DNA of 64,000 nt from positions 1-64,000 of the forward strand of contig CAMUJH010000013.1 of the NCBI GenBank assembly GCA_947089145.1. Reading direction: 5' to 3'. The DNA comes from an uncultured Hungatella sp. (GTDB lineage: Bacteria; Bacillota; Clostridia; Lachnospirales; Lachnospiraceae). The stretch's first letter is position 1, and each line of letters starts with the position of its first letter. Shown piece by piece: positions 6,867-15,620 of the stretch. The translations under genes and the position numbers were made by a program. Below the pieces are notes generated by a model, which ran no database searches, was not told the origin of the DNA, and worked only from the letters and a program-made list of their open reading frames with translations.

Positions 6867-9800
6867 AATGGGAGGGCGACAAAACGTATGCTGTAAAAAA
6901 AGAGGAGATGCCTGTGCCTGTTTATACTGAAAAGAGGGAGAATGTCCAGAAGTATAACCACAGGCCATACCTGCAGCAGTCTCCAGAAAAGATGAATCTG
7001 GATATTCTGCAGAACAACCTGGGAAATTGTCTCAGAATTATAGATGACGAAGTGATGAAAGGGTATGTAACAAGGCTGAACAGGCTTCCAATTATAAGAC
7101 CAGATGCAGAAGTCTATGAGGATCTTCAGGATATTCATTTTTTTAAGATTTCAGAGCTGGTATATCAAGAAGATGAATTTTCAGTTGAGAAACTGGGTAT
7201 GGTTTTCCATGCTTTGGCTAACAGGCCCTGCACCCTGGTTTTAATGCTGAAAAGCGACGGGGGCACAACGGATTTTTATCTGGGAGCGAGGCCGAACAGC
7301 CGGAATTCGGCGGGGACACTGTTTCAGATGCTGAAGCAGAGCCTTTTAGGGTTTTTCCCGGGAAGCCGCATATCAGAATATTATGACGAACACATGAAAA
7401 AAGATATGATGTCCATGAACATAGGATGCATATCAAGCGTTACCTGTGTAGCAGATTATAAGAACAGCCATGACTCCATGACCAACAAGGATTTTATCCA
7501 GGGATTGGAAAAGTTTGTCTATGCCATGCAGGGAAAGGGCTATACGGCTGTATTTATTGCAGATAGCCTGGAACATGAGGAGCTGATGGAAAGAAAGCGG
7601 GAATATGAACAGATTTATACTCAGATATCCCCATTTGCAAATATGCAGATGAATTTTACGGTTTCTGACGGCAAAAGCTCCTCTGCAGGCAGCAGTGACA
7701 GTTCTACAAAAAATTTTTCTCATACACAGACAAGCGGAACAGGGCGGACTGAAACAGACGGGAAGACTCATACAACCGGCCTGACCGAGACGACGGGGAC
7801 AACCGAGACTGGTACGTATGCCCATACAGTTTCGGAATACAAGTCAGAGGGCAGCACCCATACAACCGGAATATCAGACGGTACCAGCGAAACCGTTACC
7901 AATGGAATAAATGTGGGAACCTATGCCGGGGTATCAGCAAATGGAGGCATGGGAATCGGACCATGGAAGGTTGGGGTATCAAAAAACTTTGGAGTATCAG
8001 CAGGCAGCAGCCATTCTTTGGCAAGAGGAACCAGCCATACAGATTCGGTTTCAGACTCCGTATCCAGAACTTTGACTCATGGCTTCAGCGATTCCCATGG
8101 TCACAGCCACAGTGACAGCAGCACTTATGGAATAAACGAAAATGACAGCGTATCAAGGAGCGTGGGAACCAGTGTAAGCCAGAGCAGTGCCCACACCTCA
8201 GGAGAGGCGTTCAGCCTTGTAAATACGAAAACCATGACAGACACATTCGGTTCCTCTAAGGGCGTGACACTTAACGCTCAGAACATGACGTTGACGTTTG
8301 CCCTTAGGAGAATCCAAAAGCATCTGGAGAGGATCGAAGAGTGTGAAAGCTTTGGAATGTGGAATTTTGCCGCATATTTTCTTGGCGAGACTGCAGCTGA
8401 GACAGAGACAGCAGCTAATACATATAAATCAGTAGTTGCAGGGACAGACAGCGGAATTGAGAGAAATGCAATTAATTCCTGGACGGATGATGAATCTATA
8501 GACAATCTTTTCCTGTCTATCCAGAATTTTGTCCATCCCCAGTTTTTATACAGCGGCTTCAGCTATGACAAAGACAGGTATGTTGCGGTAAATCCGTCAG
8601 CTTTAGTAAGTACGAAAGAGCTGGCTATCCATATGGGGCTGCCCCGCCATTCCGTAAAAGGCCTGCCAGTGGTGGAGCATGCTCCATTTGCACAGGAAGT
8701 GATTACAAGAAAAGATCCCGGCAGCCTGACCATTGATCTGGGAACCATATATAATCTTGGACAGAATACGGACACACATGTGAAACTGGATTTAAACAGC
8801 CTTGCCATGCATACATTTGTAACCGGCTCTACAGGGTCAGGAAAATCCAATGCCGTATATCATCTGCTGACCGAGGCAAGGCGAAAAGGGATACCATTCC
8901 TTGTTGTGGAACCGGCAAAAGGTGAATATAAAAATGTATTTGCTGATGCAGTATGCTTTGGGACAAACCCAAAGGCAGGCAGTATGCTTAGAATCAATCC
9001 CTTTTCATTTCCCGAGGGAATACACGTATTGGAGCACATTGACCGCATTGTTGAGATTTTCAATGTATGCTGGCCAATGTATGCGGCAATGCCTGCAGTG
9101 CTGAAGGATTCTATTGAACAGGCGTATGTTTCTGCCGGCTGGGATCTTGACCTGTCGGAGAATACAAAGGTTCCTGGATTATTTCCTGCTTTTGATGATG
9201 TGCTGAGAGAATTAAACACTGCCATAAACTCTTCTGACTACTCCGCAGATACAAAAGGTGATTATATTGGTTCCCTTTCCACACGGATAAAATCCCTTAC
9301 CAACGGCATAAACGGAAGAATTTTTGTAAATGATGAGATGGACCTAGCGGAACTTTTTGACAGCAATGCGATTATTGATATCAGCAGAGTGGGGGCTATG
9401 GAAACCAAGTCCCTTATTATGGGCCTGACTGTTCTGAAGCTGCAGGAATACCGTATGGGAAATGCTCAGGGAATGAATTCGCCGCTGAGACATATTACGG
9501 TGCTGGAAGAAGCCCATAATTTATTAAAGAAGACTTCTGCAGAGCAAGCCGGGGAAACTTCCAATTTAGCAGGTAAATCCGTGGAGATGCTAACAAATGC
9601 CATTGCAGAAATGAGAACTTACGGAGAAGGCTTTGTTATTGTGGATCAGGCCCCTAATCTTCTTGATACGGCAGCCATCAGGAATACCAACACTAAGATT
9701 GTGCTGAGACTTCCGGAAAATACAGACAGAAAAATCACCGGAGGCTCTATGGCGCTGAAAGAACAGCAGTTTAGTGAATTGTCCAAGCTGCCTACAGGTA

Positions 9801-10327
9801 TAGCCGCTGTGTACCAAAATGACTGGCAGGAAACCGTTTTATGTGCCCTTCCCCAATACGAGCCTTTAGACTGCGCTGTCCGTCAGGGGATGCCTGCCCA
9901 GGCTGTCAGAGCCCGCAGAGACTGGAATAATGAACTGCTTCATCTGTTTCTGAAAAAACATCTGTCACCAACGGAAGTATCCCGGACAAAAGAAAAGATA
10001 ATGCTGTCCAACGCTTCCGCAAAGATACGCAGGGATTTGCTTGTGAACCTGGAGAAGCGAAACCTGTCTTATGAGTGGGCGGTTGCGGATTTTATAGGGA
10101 AAAACTATGACCGGTCCGGCGTGTTCCGGGGAACCGGAAAATGTGAGAATCTGGACCAGCTAAGTAATATCATGCGTCAAAATATAGAGGAAGAATTTCA
10201 GGGATTTGATGAATCTGAGATGTACGCAGTTATGTACTATATCTGCAGGCTGGAACACGAACGGCACCCGGAAAATACAGCCATTGAACGGCTGAGAAAC
10301 GATTATCTAAAGGGGAAGGTGATGTAA
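6863..10327 (+). CDS. HerA/FtsK-like (DUF87-type) ATPase with Ser/Thr/Gly/His-rich insert
   Basis: This 1154-residue ATPase has a Walker A GSTGSGKS at 655-662 and a Walker B ending in VLEEAH near 880, followed by the sensor-like VIVDQAPNLL and an arginine-bearing KIVLRLPENTDR. This is the core of HerA/VirB4-type hexameric pumps that move DNA or protein. Its N-terminal 260 residues form a separate domain. Residues about 272-460 are low-complexity and rich in Ser, Thr, Gly and His, with THTTG repeated. An ATGA overlap with the preceding gene and AGGAGGGAG support the start, and the stop overlaps the next ATG by one base. In this operon it is the likely motor. Cargo could be nucleic acid or the downstream nuclease. 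Confidence 0.8.
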   Translation: MKWEGDKTYAVKKEEMPVPVYTEKRENVQKYNHRPYLQQSPEKMNLDILQNNLGNCLRIIDDEVMKGYVTRLNRLPIIRPDAEVYEDLQDIHFFKISELVYQEDEFSVEKLGMVFHALANRPCTLVLMLKSDGGTTDFYLGARPNSRNSAGTLFQMLKQSLLGFFPGSRISEYYDEHMKKDMMSMNIGCISSVTCVADYKNSHDSMTNKDFIQGLEKFVYAMQGKGYTAVFIADSLEHEELMERKREYEQIYTQISPFANMQMNFTVSDGKSSSAGSSDSSTKNFSHTQTSGTGRTETDGKTHTTGLTETTGTTETGTYAHTVSEYKSEGSTHTTGISDGTSETVTNGINVGTYAGVSANGGMGIGPWKVGVSKNFGVSAGSSHSLARGTSHTDSVSDSVSRTLTHGFSDSHGHSHSDSSTYGINENDSVSRSVGTSVSQSSAHTSGEAFSLVNTKTMTDTFGSSKGVTLNAQNMTLTFALRRIQKHLERIEECESFGMWNFAAYFLGETAAETETAANTYKSVVAGTDSGIERNAINSWTDDESIDNLFLSIQNFVHPQFLYSGFSYDKDRYVAVNPSALVSTKELAIHMGLPRHSVKGLPVVEHAPFAQEVITRKDPGSLTIDLGTIYNLGQNTDTHVKLDLNSLAMHTFVTGSTGSGKSNAVYHLLTEARRKGIPFLVVEPAKGEYKNVFADAVCFGTNPKAGSMLRINPFSFPEGIHVLEHIDRIVEIFNVCWPMYAAMPAVLKDSIEQAYVSAGWDLDLSENTKVPGLFPAFDDVLRELNTAINSSDYSADTKGDYIGSLSTRIKSLTNGINGRIFVNDEMDLAELFDSNAIIDISRVGAMETKSLIMGLTVLKLQEYRMGNAQGMNSPLRHITVLEEAHNLLKKTSAEQAGETSNLAGKSVEMLTNAIAEMRTYGEGFVIVDQAPNLLDTAAIRNTNTKIVLRLPENTDRKITGGSMALKEQQFSELSKLPTGIAAVYQNDWQETVLCALPQYEPLDCAVRQGMPAQAVRARRDWNNELLHLFLKKHLSPTEVSRTKEKIMLSNASAKIRRDLLVNLEKRNLSYEWAVADFIGKNYDRSGVFRGTGKCENLDQLSNIMRQNIEEEFQGFDESEMYAVMYYICRLEHERHPENTAIERLRNDYLKGKVM

Positions 10328-11046
10328 TGGAGCCAGGAAGACGTTCGTGCAGTGATATAGATACATTAAGAGGACCTTTGCCAATAGAGAAAAAGGCAGA
10401 TGGGCGGATAGGAAACCCTGAGTCAGAGAGACCATGGGATATGGAACTGCCGTACATAGAAGAATATGAACCAATGAAAGATATACCATGGCGTTCTCAG
10501 GACTCGGAACGGCCTGGAAAAGAACTGCCCAGGCTGGAAGATCCGGAATTAGACAGCTATTACAGCACCTACAGAGAAAGGATTGGCTGTACGCCAAAAG
10601 AGGGGGACAGAGGCCAGTGGTCCAAAGAGCGGGGAGAGTCAGACTTTATTCCCACAGAAGCGGAGGCTAAGGAGATCCTTAAGCAGTACGGCATCGAGAG
10701 TATCACGTATAAAGACGGCATCCCTGATTTTTCAAAGGTCGCAGAGTCTACAGTAGAAATTGAAAATATGACTGCATACAGGCCGGGCAACTTTGAACAG
10801 TGTGACAAGAAATGTGCAGAGCAGTGGAACAGAGAAGCCCGGGATGGGAGAACAGACTGGACGCCGAGACAAGTAGCTCAGTGGAGGCAGGAAAACGGTT
10901 TTACATGGCACGAAAGAAATGACATGAAAACCTGCGATCTTGTTCCCACAAAAGTTAATGATTATTTTGGACATTTGGGCGGTGTTTCCGAATGCAAAAA
11001 ACGCGACGCCGAAAACTATACGGAAGGAGATGAGTTTGATGAGTAA
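10327..11046 (+). CDS. Putative HNH/Endo VII-like (WHH-type) nuclease effector
   Basis: This 239-residue protein has a mostly disordered N-terminal half rich in Pro, Glu and Arg. Its C-terminal module (about 165-225) contains TWHERNDMKTCDLVPTKV followed by FGHLGG. This is the layout of the WHH branch of HNH/Endo VII nucleases, found as C-terminal toxins of polymorphic toxin systems. Two positions differ from the family pattern I know: W-H-E instead of W-H-H, and Asn where the residue after LVPxxV is normally His, so activity may be altered. TAATG overlap with the ATPase stop shows coupling. The next gene looks like an immunity protein, which supports a toxin role. No signal peptide is seen. 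Confidence 0.6.
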   Translation: MEPGRRSCSDIDTLRGPLPIEKKADGRIGNPESERPWDMELPYIEEYEPMKDIPWRSQDSERPGKELPRLEDPELDSYYSTYRERIGCTPKEGDRGQWSKERGESDFIPTEAEAKEILKQYGIESITYKDGIPDFSKVAESTVEIENMTAYRPGNFEQCDKKCAEQWNREARDGRTDWTPRQVAQWRQENGFTWHERNDMKTCDLVPTKVNDYFGHLGGVSECKKRDAENYTEGDEFDE

Positions 11047-11416
11047 AGAGACAATTACAATCTGGGGCCGTAAATTTGAGATGGAAATAAAATATGACTG
11101 CTATGAGGGGGAGGAGATACTGGAGACGCAGAAGGAAGCCGCGTCCTCCTTTCTGAAGGCGGAAAAATCCATAGAGGCTTCTTTGGAAAAGGTAAAAGAA
11201 TACTGTACCGCTATGAATCCTGACGAGATTGGATCGGAACCTATTGAAAATATATTTAAGTATGTGGCACCGAAATATGTGTTTGTTCCAAGAAATACAG
11301 ATAAGCATGTGGCGGCCATTATGTGCAATTATAAGTTTGATCAGGAAAACGGGATTGCCGTTGTATTTGAGAATGAAATACTGGCAAAAATCGGGAAGCA
11401 GGATATTGTTTTATAG
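11039..11416 (+). CDS. Immunity-like protein (DUF6985-type ending) paired with the nuclease
   Basis: This 125-residue acidic soluble protein ends with a pattern, GIAVVFENEILAKIGKQDIV, that I associate with small immunity proteins of polymorphic toxin loci (DUF6985-like). The assignment rests on that ending and on position. I chose the ATG at 11039, which has AAGGAG 9 bases upstream; the ATG at 11030 sits on top of that site. It overlaps the nuclease gene by 8 bases, the tight arrangement expected of a toxin and its neutraliser. Its partner is therefore inferred to be the nuclease. It could instead be a structural subunit of the ATPase complex. Confidence 0.55.
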   Translation: MSKETITIWGRKFEMEIKYDCYEGEEILETQKEAASSFLKAEKSIEASLEKVKEYCTAMNPDEIGSEPIENIFKYVAPKYVFVPRNTDKHVAAIMCNYKFDQENGIAVVFENEILAKIGKQDIVL

Positions 11417-11465
11417 ATACTGTTGGACATTCAAAGGATCAAGCAATATTTAAGAGAGACGGAAC

Positions 11466-11741
11466 ATGACGGAAGAGAGATTTATAGAAAAGGTGATAGC
11501 GGAACGAATCGACATGCTGCTTCAAAAGGCTGAGGCTGAGATCAAGAATGACGATGACATTGTCGATAGAGAAGATGCCATTTTTCAGGGGCTGGAAGAA
11601 GAAAGGAGCCTCCGGCTAAGAGACTACCTGGATCAATTGATAAGTCTGGAGGCGGAGAGAGGAGAGGCTTTGTATCTGGGAGGGGTGTGTGACGGAATCC
11701 GCTTAATGGTCAAGATTGACAGTATAGGAAGAGCGCGGTGA
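11466..11741 (+). CDS. Small helical acidic protein at the operon end
   Basis: This 91-residue protein is predicted to be almost fully helical and charged, with no membrane segment and no Cys. It starts MTEERFIEKVIAERIDMLLQ and contains a Glu-rich centre. It lies 49 bases after the immunity-like gene with only a weak AGAGAG site ahead of the ATG. The sizes and spacing suggest it is the last gene of the island. I do not recognise a family. It could be a DUF-type partner of the nuclease or an unrelated small protein. Confidence 0.55.
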   Translation: MTEERFIEKVIAERIDMLLQKAEAEIKNDDDIVDREDAIFQGLEEERSLRLRDYLDQLISLEAERGEALYLGGVCDGIRLMVKIDSIGRAR

Positions 11742-11796
11742 CAGGGAAGAGTAAGCGCTGATCCATTTTTCTATGTGTTTCTAAGCCCTCAGAGTC

Positions 11797-11825
11797 TGGT
11801 CACAGCACGAAAAATGTGTTAGAAT
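11797..11825 (+). promoter_or_regulatory. Probable promoter of the NlpC/P60 gene
   Basis: TGGTCA (11797-11802), a 17-bp spacer and an extended -10 TGT-TAGAAT (TAGAAT at 11820-11825) lie 33 bases before the start codon. It marks the end of the accessory operon. Confidence 0.5.
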
Positions 11826-11858
11826 AGACAAGATTCGACAAAGAGAGGGAACGATTTT

Positions 11859-13442
11859 ATGGAAATACAGAATAGATGGCTTTGGCGGCATGCCATGGGA
11901 ATCGCTTTGGCGGTTTCTGTAGGGTTAAGCCTTGCTGGGTGTGAAAGCGCCGGATACCGCAGACAGGTTCAGCGGCCTACCCAGTCTTCAGAGGAGAAAA
12001 ACATTGTCATAGAAGAAAGCTCTTCCCAGGAAGAGGAAATTTTAGAAGGAATCAGCCAGATGACTCCGGAAGGGCCGGAATATGAGAGACTGAAAGATCT
12101 GCCGGTACCTGAGACAGAGGCGGCCCCGGAATACTACCGGGTAGGCGTGGAGCATGAAACCGTGGCAAAATTGCAGGAACGTCTTATGGAACTGGGATTT
12201 ATGGACAATGACGAGCCTACAGAGTATTACGGGGCCGTAACGCAGGCAGCAGTAAAGTCTTTTCAGCGACAGAACAATCTGGCTCAGGACGGAATTGTAG
12301 GCCCCTCTACCTGGCAGGCCATTATGGACCCAGGGGCAAAATACTATGCTGTAGGAAACGGAGATCAGGGTGATGATATACAGCGGATACAGAGCCGCCT
12401 GTACGAGCTGGGATACCTGGCAACAGAAGATTTGGTGACAGGTAATTTTGGCGATAAAACCCAGGAAGCGGTGCTCAAGCTTCAGGAAGTGAATAATATT
12501 GAACAGGACGGCAGGGTGGGACGCCAGACTATGAACCTGCTTTACAGCGAAGAGATAAAGCCTAATATGCTGGTGTACGGTGACAGAAGCGAAGTGGTTC
12601 AGGCCGCCCAGGTGCGTCTGAAAACTTTAGGATACCTGACAACGGAGCCGGACGGAGCTTACGGCCTTGACACTTCCATTGCGTTAAAGCAGTTCCAGTC
12701 ACGAAACGACCTGGTAGTAGACGGTTATTTAGGGCCGTCTACCAGAGCGGTTCTTAACAGCCCGGACGCAACGCCCAACGGCATGTCACTGGGCGATCAG
12801 GGCGACAGCGTTCAGCGGGTTCAGGAGCTGCTTAGTAAATATGGCTATCTGTCTTCTGCTAATGTGACAGGATATTACGGAGAGGTAACGGAAACCGCAG
12901 TAAAGAATTTCCAGAAAAACAACAGCCTGTCCAGCGACGGTTCTGTAGGAATGCAGACCATGGCAAAGCTGACAGGCAGCGACGTGCGGCGCTCCACCGG
13001 CGGTACAGCGGCAGGGGGATCGGGAAGTTCAGGAGGGAAGGCAGGAAGCAGCTCATCGGGAGGAAGTTCCGGGGCAAAAGGCGGAGCAGGCACTTTAATC
13101 TCCATCGCCAGTTCCAAAATCGGATGCCCGTATGTGTACGGGGCCAAGGGGCCGAATTCCTTTGACTGCTCTGGCTTTGTATACTGGTGCCTTAACCAGG
13201 CAGGGGTGAAGCAGAGCTACATTACCTCGTCAGGATGGAGAAGCGTGGGAAAATATACGAAGATAACCAGCTTTAACAATCTGCAGGCAGGCGATATCAT
13301 TGTGGTAAGCGGCCATGTGGGGATTGTTGCGGGAGGGGGAACTGTGATAGATGCATCATCCAGCAATGGCCGGGTAGTACACAGATCCTTGGGTTCCTGG
13401 TGGAGAAACAGCTTTATCTGCGGATGGAGGATTTTTGGATAG
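11859..13442 (+). CDS. Secreted lipoprotein with four peptidoglycan-binding repeats and NlpC/P60 hydrolase domain
   Basis: This 527-residue protein starts with a signal sequence ending in a lipobox, LAGC (residues 25-28), so it is probably a lipoprotein. Four PG_binding_1 repeats follow (about 102-155, 168-222, 240-294, 305-360), each with a pattern such as GYYGEVTETAVKNFQ. A Gly/Ser-rich linker leads to a C-terminal NlpC/P60 domain with the catalytic Cys in FDCSGF and His in GHVGIV. Such enzymes cut D-Glu to diamino-acid bonds in cell-wall stem peptides during growth or division. GAGAGGG precedes the ATG. It stands alone between the accessory island and the riboflavin operon. Confidence 0.9.
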   Translation: MEIQNRWLWRHAMGIALAVSVGLSLAGCESAGYRRQVQRPTQSSEEKNIVIEESSSQEEEILEGISQMTPEGPEYERLKDLPVPETEAAPEYYRVGVEHETVAKLQERLMELGFMDNDEPTEYYGAVTQAAVKSFQRQNNLAQDGIVGPSTWQAIMDPGAKYYAVGNGDQGDDIQRIQSRLYELGYLATEDLVTGNFGDKTQEAVLKLQEVNNIEQDGRVGRQTMNLLYSEEIKPNMLVYGDRSEVVQAAQVRLKTLGYLTTEPDGAYGLDTSIALKQFQSRNDLVVDGYLGPSTRAVLNSPDATPNGMSLGDQGDSVQRVQELLSKYGYLSSANVTGYYGEVTETAVKNFQKNNSLSSDGSVGMQTMAKLTGSDVRRSTGGTAAGGSGSSGGKAGSSSSGGSSGAKGGAGTLISIASSKIGCPYVYGAKGPNSFDCSGFVYWCLNQAGVKQSYITSSGWRSVGKYTKITSFNNLQAGDIIVVSGHVGIVAGGGTVIDASSSNGRVVHRSLGSWWRNSFICGWRIFG

Positions 13443-13488
13443 AAGCATTTCCCTTTGCCCGAAAATGAAGATAATTATAAAAATATAC

Positions 13489-13517
13489 TTGAATTATGGG
13501 TTGTAATGAGTTATAAT
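13489..13517 (+). promoter_or_regulatory. Promoter of the riboflavin operon
   Basis: TTGAAT (13489-13494) and TATAAT (13512-13517) are 17 bp apart and lie about 20 bases before the FMN riboswitch aptamer. Confidence 0.8.
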
Positions 13518-13536
13518 CCCAAACAGAAAGTGAATA

Positions 13537-13645
13537 AATCTTCAGGGCAGGGTGCAAGTCCCTACCGGCGGTAAAGCCCGCAAGCCGAAAGGCATGATCC
13601 GGTGAGATTCCGGGGCCGACAGTACAGTCTGGATGAGAGAAGATA
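13537..13645 (+). ncRNA. FMN riboswitch (RFN element)
   Basis: The leader carries the conserved RFN blocks in order: CTTCAGGGCAGGGTG at the 5' end, then CCCTACCGGCGGTAAAGCCC, GCAAGCC, GATCCGGTGAGATTCCGG and GATGAGAGAAGAT at the 3' end. The five-armed aptamer binds FMN and reduces expression of the riboflavin genes behind it. The gap 13443-13821 is taken up by this promoter, aptamer and two terminators. Confidence 0.95.
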
Positions 13646-13686
13646 AACAAGATATCATTGGCCGTAAACCATAGAATCGACAGATG

Positions 13687-13722
13687 CTCTGAGATAGGAT
13701 ATTCCTGTTTCAGAGTTTTTTG
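13687..13722 (+). terminator. Riboswitch-linked terminator 1
   Basis: CTCTGA pairs with TCAGAG around an inner AGGA/TCCT stem, followed by six Ts. It lies 41 bases after the aptamer and is a likely expression-platform hairpin. Confidence 0.6.
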
Positions 13723-13750
13723 TCTGCGCAGCCAGGATAAAGATGATTTA

Positions 13751-13784
13751 AAAATCCCTGAAGAGCAATTTTCAGGGATTTTTT
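13751..13784 (+). terminator. Riboswitch-linked terminator 2
   Basis: AAAATCCCTGAA and TTTTCAGGGATT form a near-perfect stem with a short loop followed by Ts, 38 bases before ribD. It is the stronger of the two hairpins and probably the FMN-dependent stop. Confidence 0.75.
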
Positions 13785-13821
13785 CAGTTGTGCAAAAATA
13801 TGAAAAGGAAGAAGAGGCCCT

Positions 13822-14913
13822 ATGACTGAAAATCAATATATGGAGAGAGCGATTTCTTTAGCGCAGAAAGGCCGGGGGTGGGTAAATCCTAATCCAATGG
13901 TAGGTGCGGTGATTGTAAAGGACGAAAAGATCATAGGTGAAGGATTCCATGCCAGGTGCGGGGAGCTTCATGCAGAGAGGAATGCCATAGCATCCCTGAC
14001 AGAAAGCGCCCGGGGAGCCACGATGTATGTGACACTGGAACCTTGCTGCCACTATGGCAGGACGCCTCCATGCACCCAGGCCATATTGGAAAATAAAATT
14101 GCCAAAGTGGTTATCGGCTCCAAAGACCCTAATCCCAAGGTGGCGGGGAAAGGGGTAAAGATGCTCCGGGAGAATGGCGTTACGGTTGTGGAAGATTTTA
14201 TGAGAGAAGCGTGTGACCGCCTGAATCCTGTTTTTTTTCATTACATAACCGCGAAAACGCCCTATGTCGTTATGAAATATGCCATGACCGCAGACGGAAA
14301 GATTGCTGCCAAGACAGGGGCTTCCCGCTGGATTACAGGGGAAAAATCCCGCGCCCTTGTTCACCAAATGCGTCACGAATACATGGGAATCATGGCGGGG
14401 ATCGGCACCGTAATAGCAGATGATCCCATGCTTAATGTGCGCCTGGAGGGAAAGAGGAGTCCTGTAAGGATTATCTGCGACAGCAAGCTTAGAATTCCTC
14501 TTAACAGCAGAATCTGTCAGACAGCCAGAGAGTATAAGACGATTGTTGCCTGCGGCATCGAAAGAAAACAGGCAGAAGATAAAATAGGATGTCTGGAACA
14601 ATCAGGGATACAGGTGGTTTCTTTTCCGGACAGCCAGGGAAAAGTAGATCTGAAGAGTCTTATGAAATATTTAGGCTCTCAGGGAATTGACAGCATTCTT
14701 TTGGAAGGGGGCGCAGAGTTAAACGACAGTGCCCTGCGGGCCGGAATCGTGAAAGAAGTCAAAGTATTTATGGCGCCGAAAATATTCGGAGGAGCAGGGG
14801 CAAAAAGCCCGGTAGAAGGGATCGGGGTGGATGATCCGGGGCAGGCAGCCATGCTTAAACTCGAGAACATGTCTGTCATCGGGGAAGATGTGCTTATGGA
14901 ATACACGCTCTAG
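13822..14913 (+). CDS. ribD: Bifunctional riboflavin deaminase/reductase RibD
   Basis: This 363-residue enzyme performs the deamination and side-chain reduction steps after GTP cyclohydrolase II in riboflavin synthesis. The N-terminal deaminase domain (1-145) has the zinc site His50-Ala-Glu52, with Cys75 (PCCHYGRTPPC) and Cys84. The C-terminal reductase domain (from about 150) starts KYAMTADGKIA and contains the ASRWITG stretch. Length is normal for RibD. GAAGAGG precedes the ATG. It is the first gene of ribDEBAH, 37 bases after the second terminator, and its expression should fall when FMN is plentiful. Confidence 0.96.
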   Translation: MTENQYMERAISLAQKGRGWVNPNPMVGAVIVKDEKIIGEGFHARCGELHAERNAIASLTESARGATMYVTLEPCCHYGRTPPCTQAILENKIAKVVIGSKDPNPKVAGKGVKMLRENGVTVVEDFMREACDRLNPVFFHYITAKTPYVVMKYAMTADGKIAAKTGASRWITGEKSRALVHQMRHEYMGIMAGIGTVIADDPMLNVRLEGKRSPVRIICDSKLRIPLNSRICQTAREYKTIVACGIERKQAEDKIGCLEQSGIQVVSFPDSQGKVDLKSLMKYLGSQGIDSILLEGGAELNDSALRAGIVKEVKVFMAPKIFGGAGAKSPVEGIGVDDPGQAAMLKLENMSVIGEDVLMEYTL

Positions 14914-14937
14914 GAAGGATATAGGAGAGGGACATAT

Positions 14938-15591
14938 ATGTTTACCGGAATAATAGAAGAATTGGGAAAGATCCGATCCGTTTCCCTTGCAGGAAATTCG
15001 GGGGTAATTGCAGTTTCTGCCTCTAAAGTATTGGAAGGGACAAAAATCGGGGACAGCATTGCTGTAAATGGAGTGTGCCTGACTGTCATATCCACGGAGA
15101 GAGACGGATTTACGGCAGATGTTATGGCGGAGACAGTGAGGAGGAGCAACCTTGGAGGGCTGCAGGCAGGGGACTATGTGAATCTGGAACGGGCCATGGC
15201 TGCAGACGGCAGATTTGGCGGGCATCTGGTATCCGGACATATTGACGGGACAGGAACAATAAAAGCATATAAAAGAGAGGAAAATGCGGTTTGGGTTACT
15301 GTTGAAACAAAGCCGGAAATAATGCGCCTGATTATAGAAAAGGGTTCTGTCTGCATTGACGGAATCAGCCTTACAGTGGCCCGGGTACAGGAAGGTTCCT
15401 TTCAGGTATCAGTAATACCTCACACAGGATCGGAAACAACGCTACTGAAGAAACGTCTGAAAGATGTGGTAAATCTGGAAAATGACATTGTGGGAAAGTA
15501 TGTGGAGCAGCTTTTAAGACCCAAAAATTCCGAAGAACCTCCGAAAAAGTCCGGAGGAATGACTATGGAGTTTTTAAGAGAATATTTATAA
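14938..15591 (+). CDS. ribE: Riboflavin synthase alpha subunit RibE
   Basis: This 217-residue enzyme dismutates 6,7-dimethyl-8-ribityllumazine into riboflavin. It has the standard start [10 protein letters not shown] and two lumazine-binding repeats, the first with NGVCLTV and [17 protein letters not shown], the second with [10 protein letters not shown] and [14 protein letters not shown] precedes the ATG. It lies 24 bases after ribD. Nothing unusual is visible. Confidence 0.96.
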   Translation: MFTGIIEELGKIRSVSLAGNSGVIAVSASKVLEGTKIGDSIAVNGVCLTVISTERDGFTADVMAETVRRSNLGGLQAGDYVNLERAMAADGRFGGHLVSGHIDGTGTIKAYKREENAVWVTVETKPEIMRLIIEKGSVCIDGISLTVARVQEGSFQVSVIPHTGSETTLLKKRLKDVVNLENDIVGKYVEQLLRPKNSEEPPKKSGGMTMEFLREYL

Positions 15592-15620
15592 AATCGTACA
15601 GCCAGGGAAGGAGGATAAGG

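Noticed and set aside
1..11741. A tRNA-integrated mobile island with attachment sites.
   Set aside because: The tRNA end lies next to the accessory region, but I found no integrase and no second copy of the tRNA 3' end at the other border. It remains possible that the border lies outside the window.
13858..14601. A 247-codon - strand frame opposite ribD.
   Set aside because: It has no start signal, overlaps the deaminase and reductase motifs of ribD on the other strand, and resembles no family.
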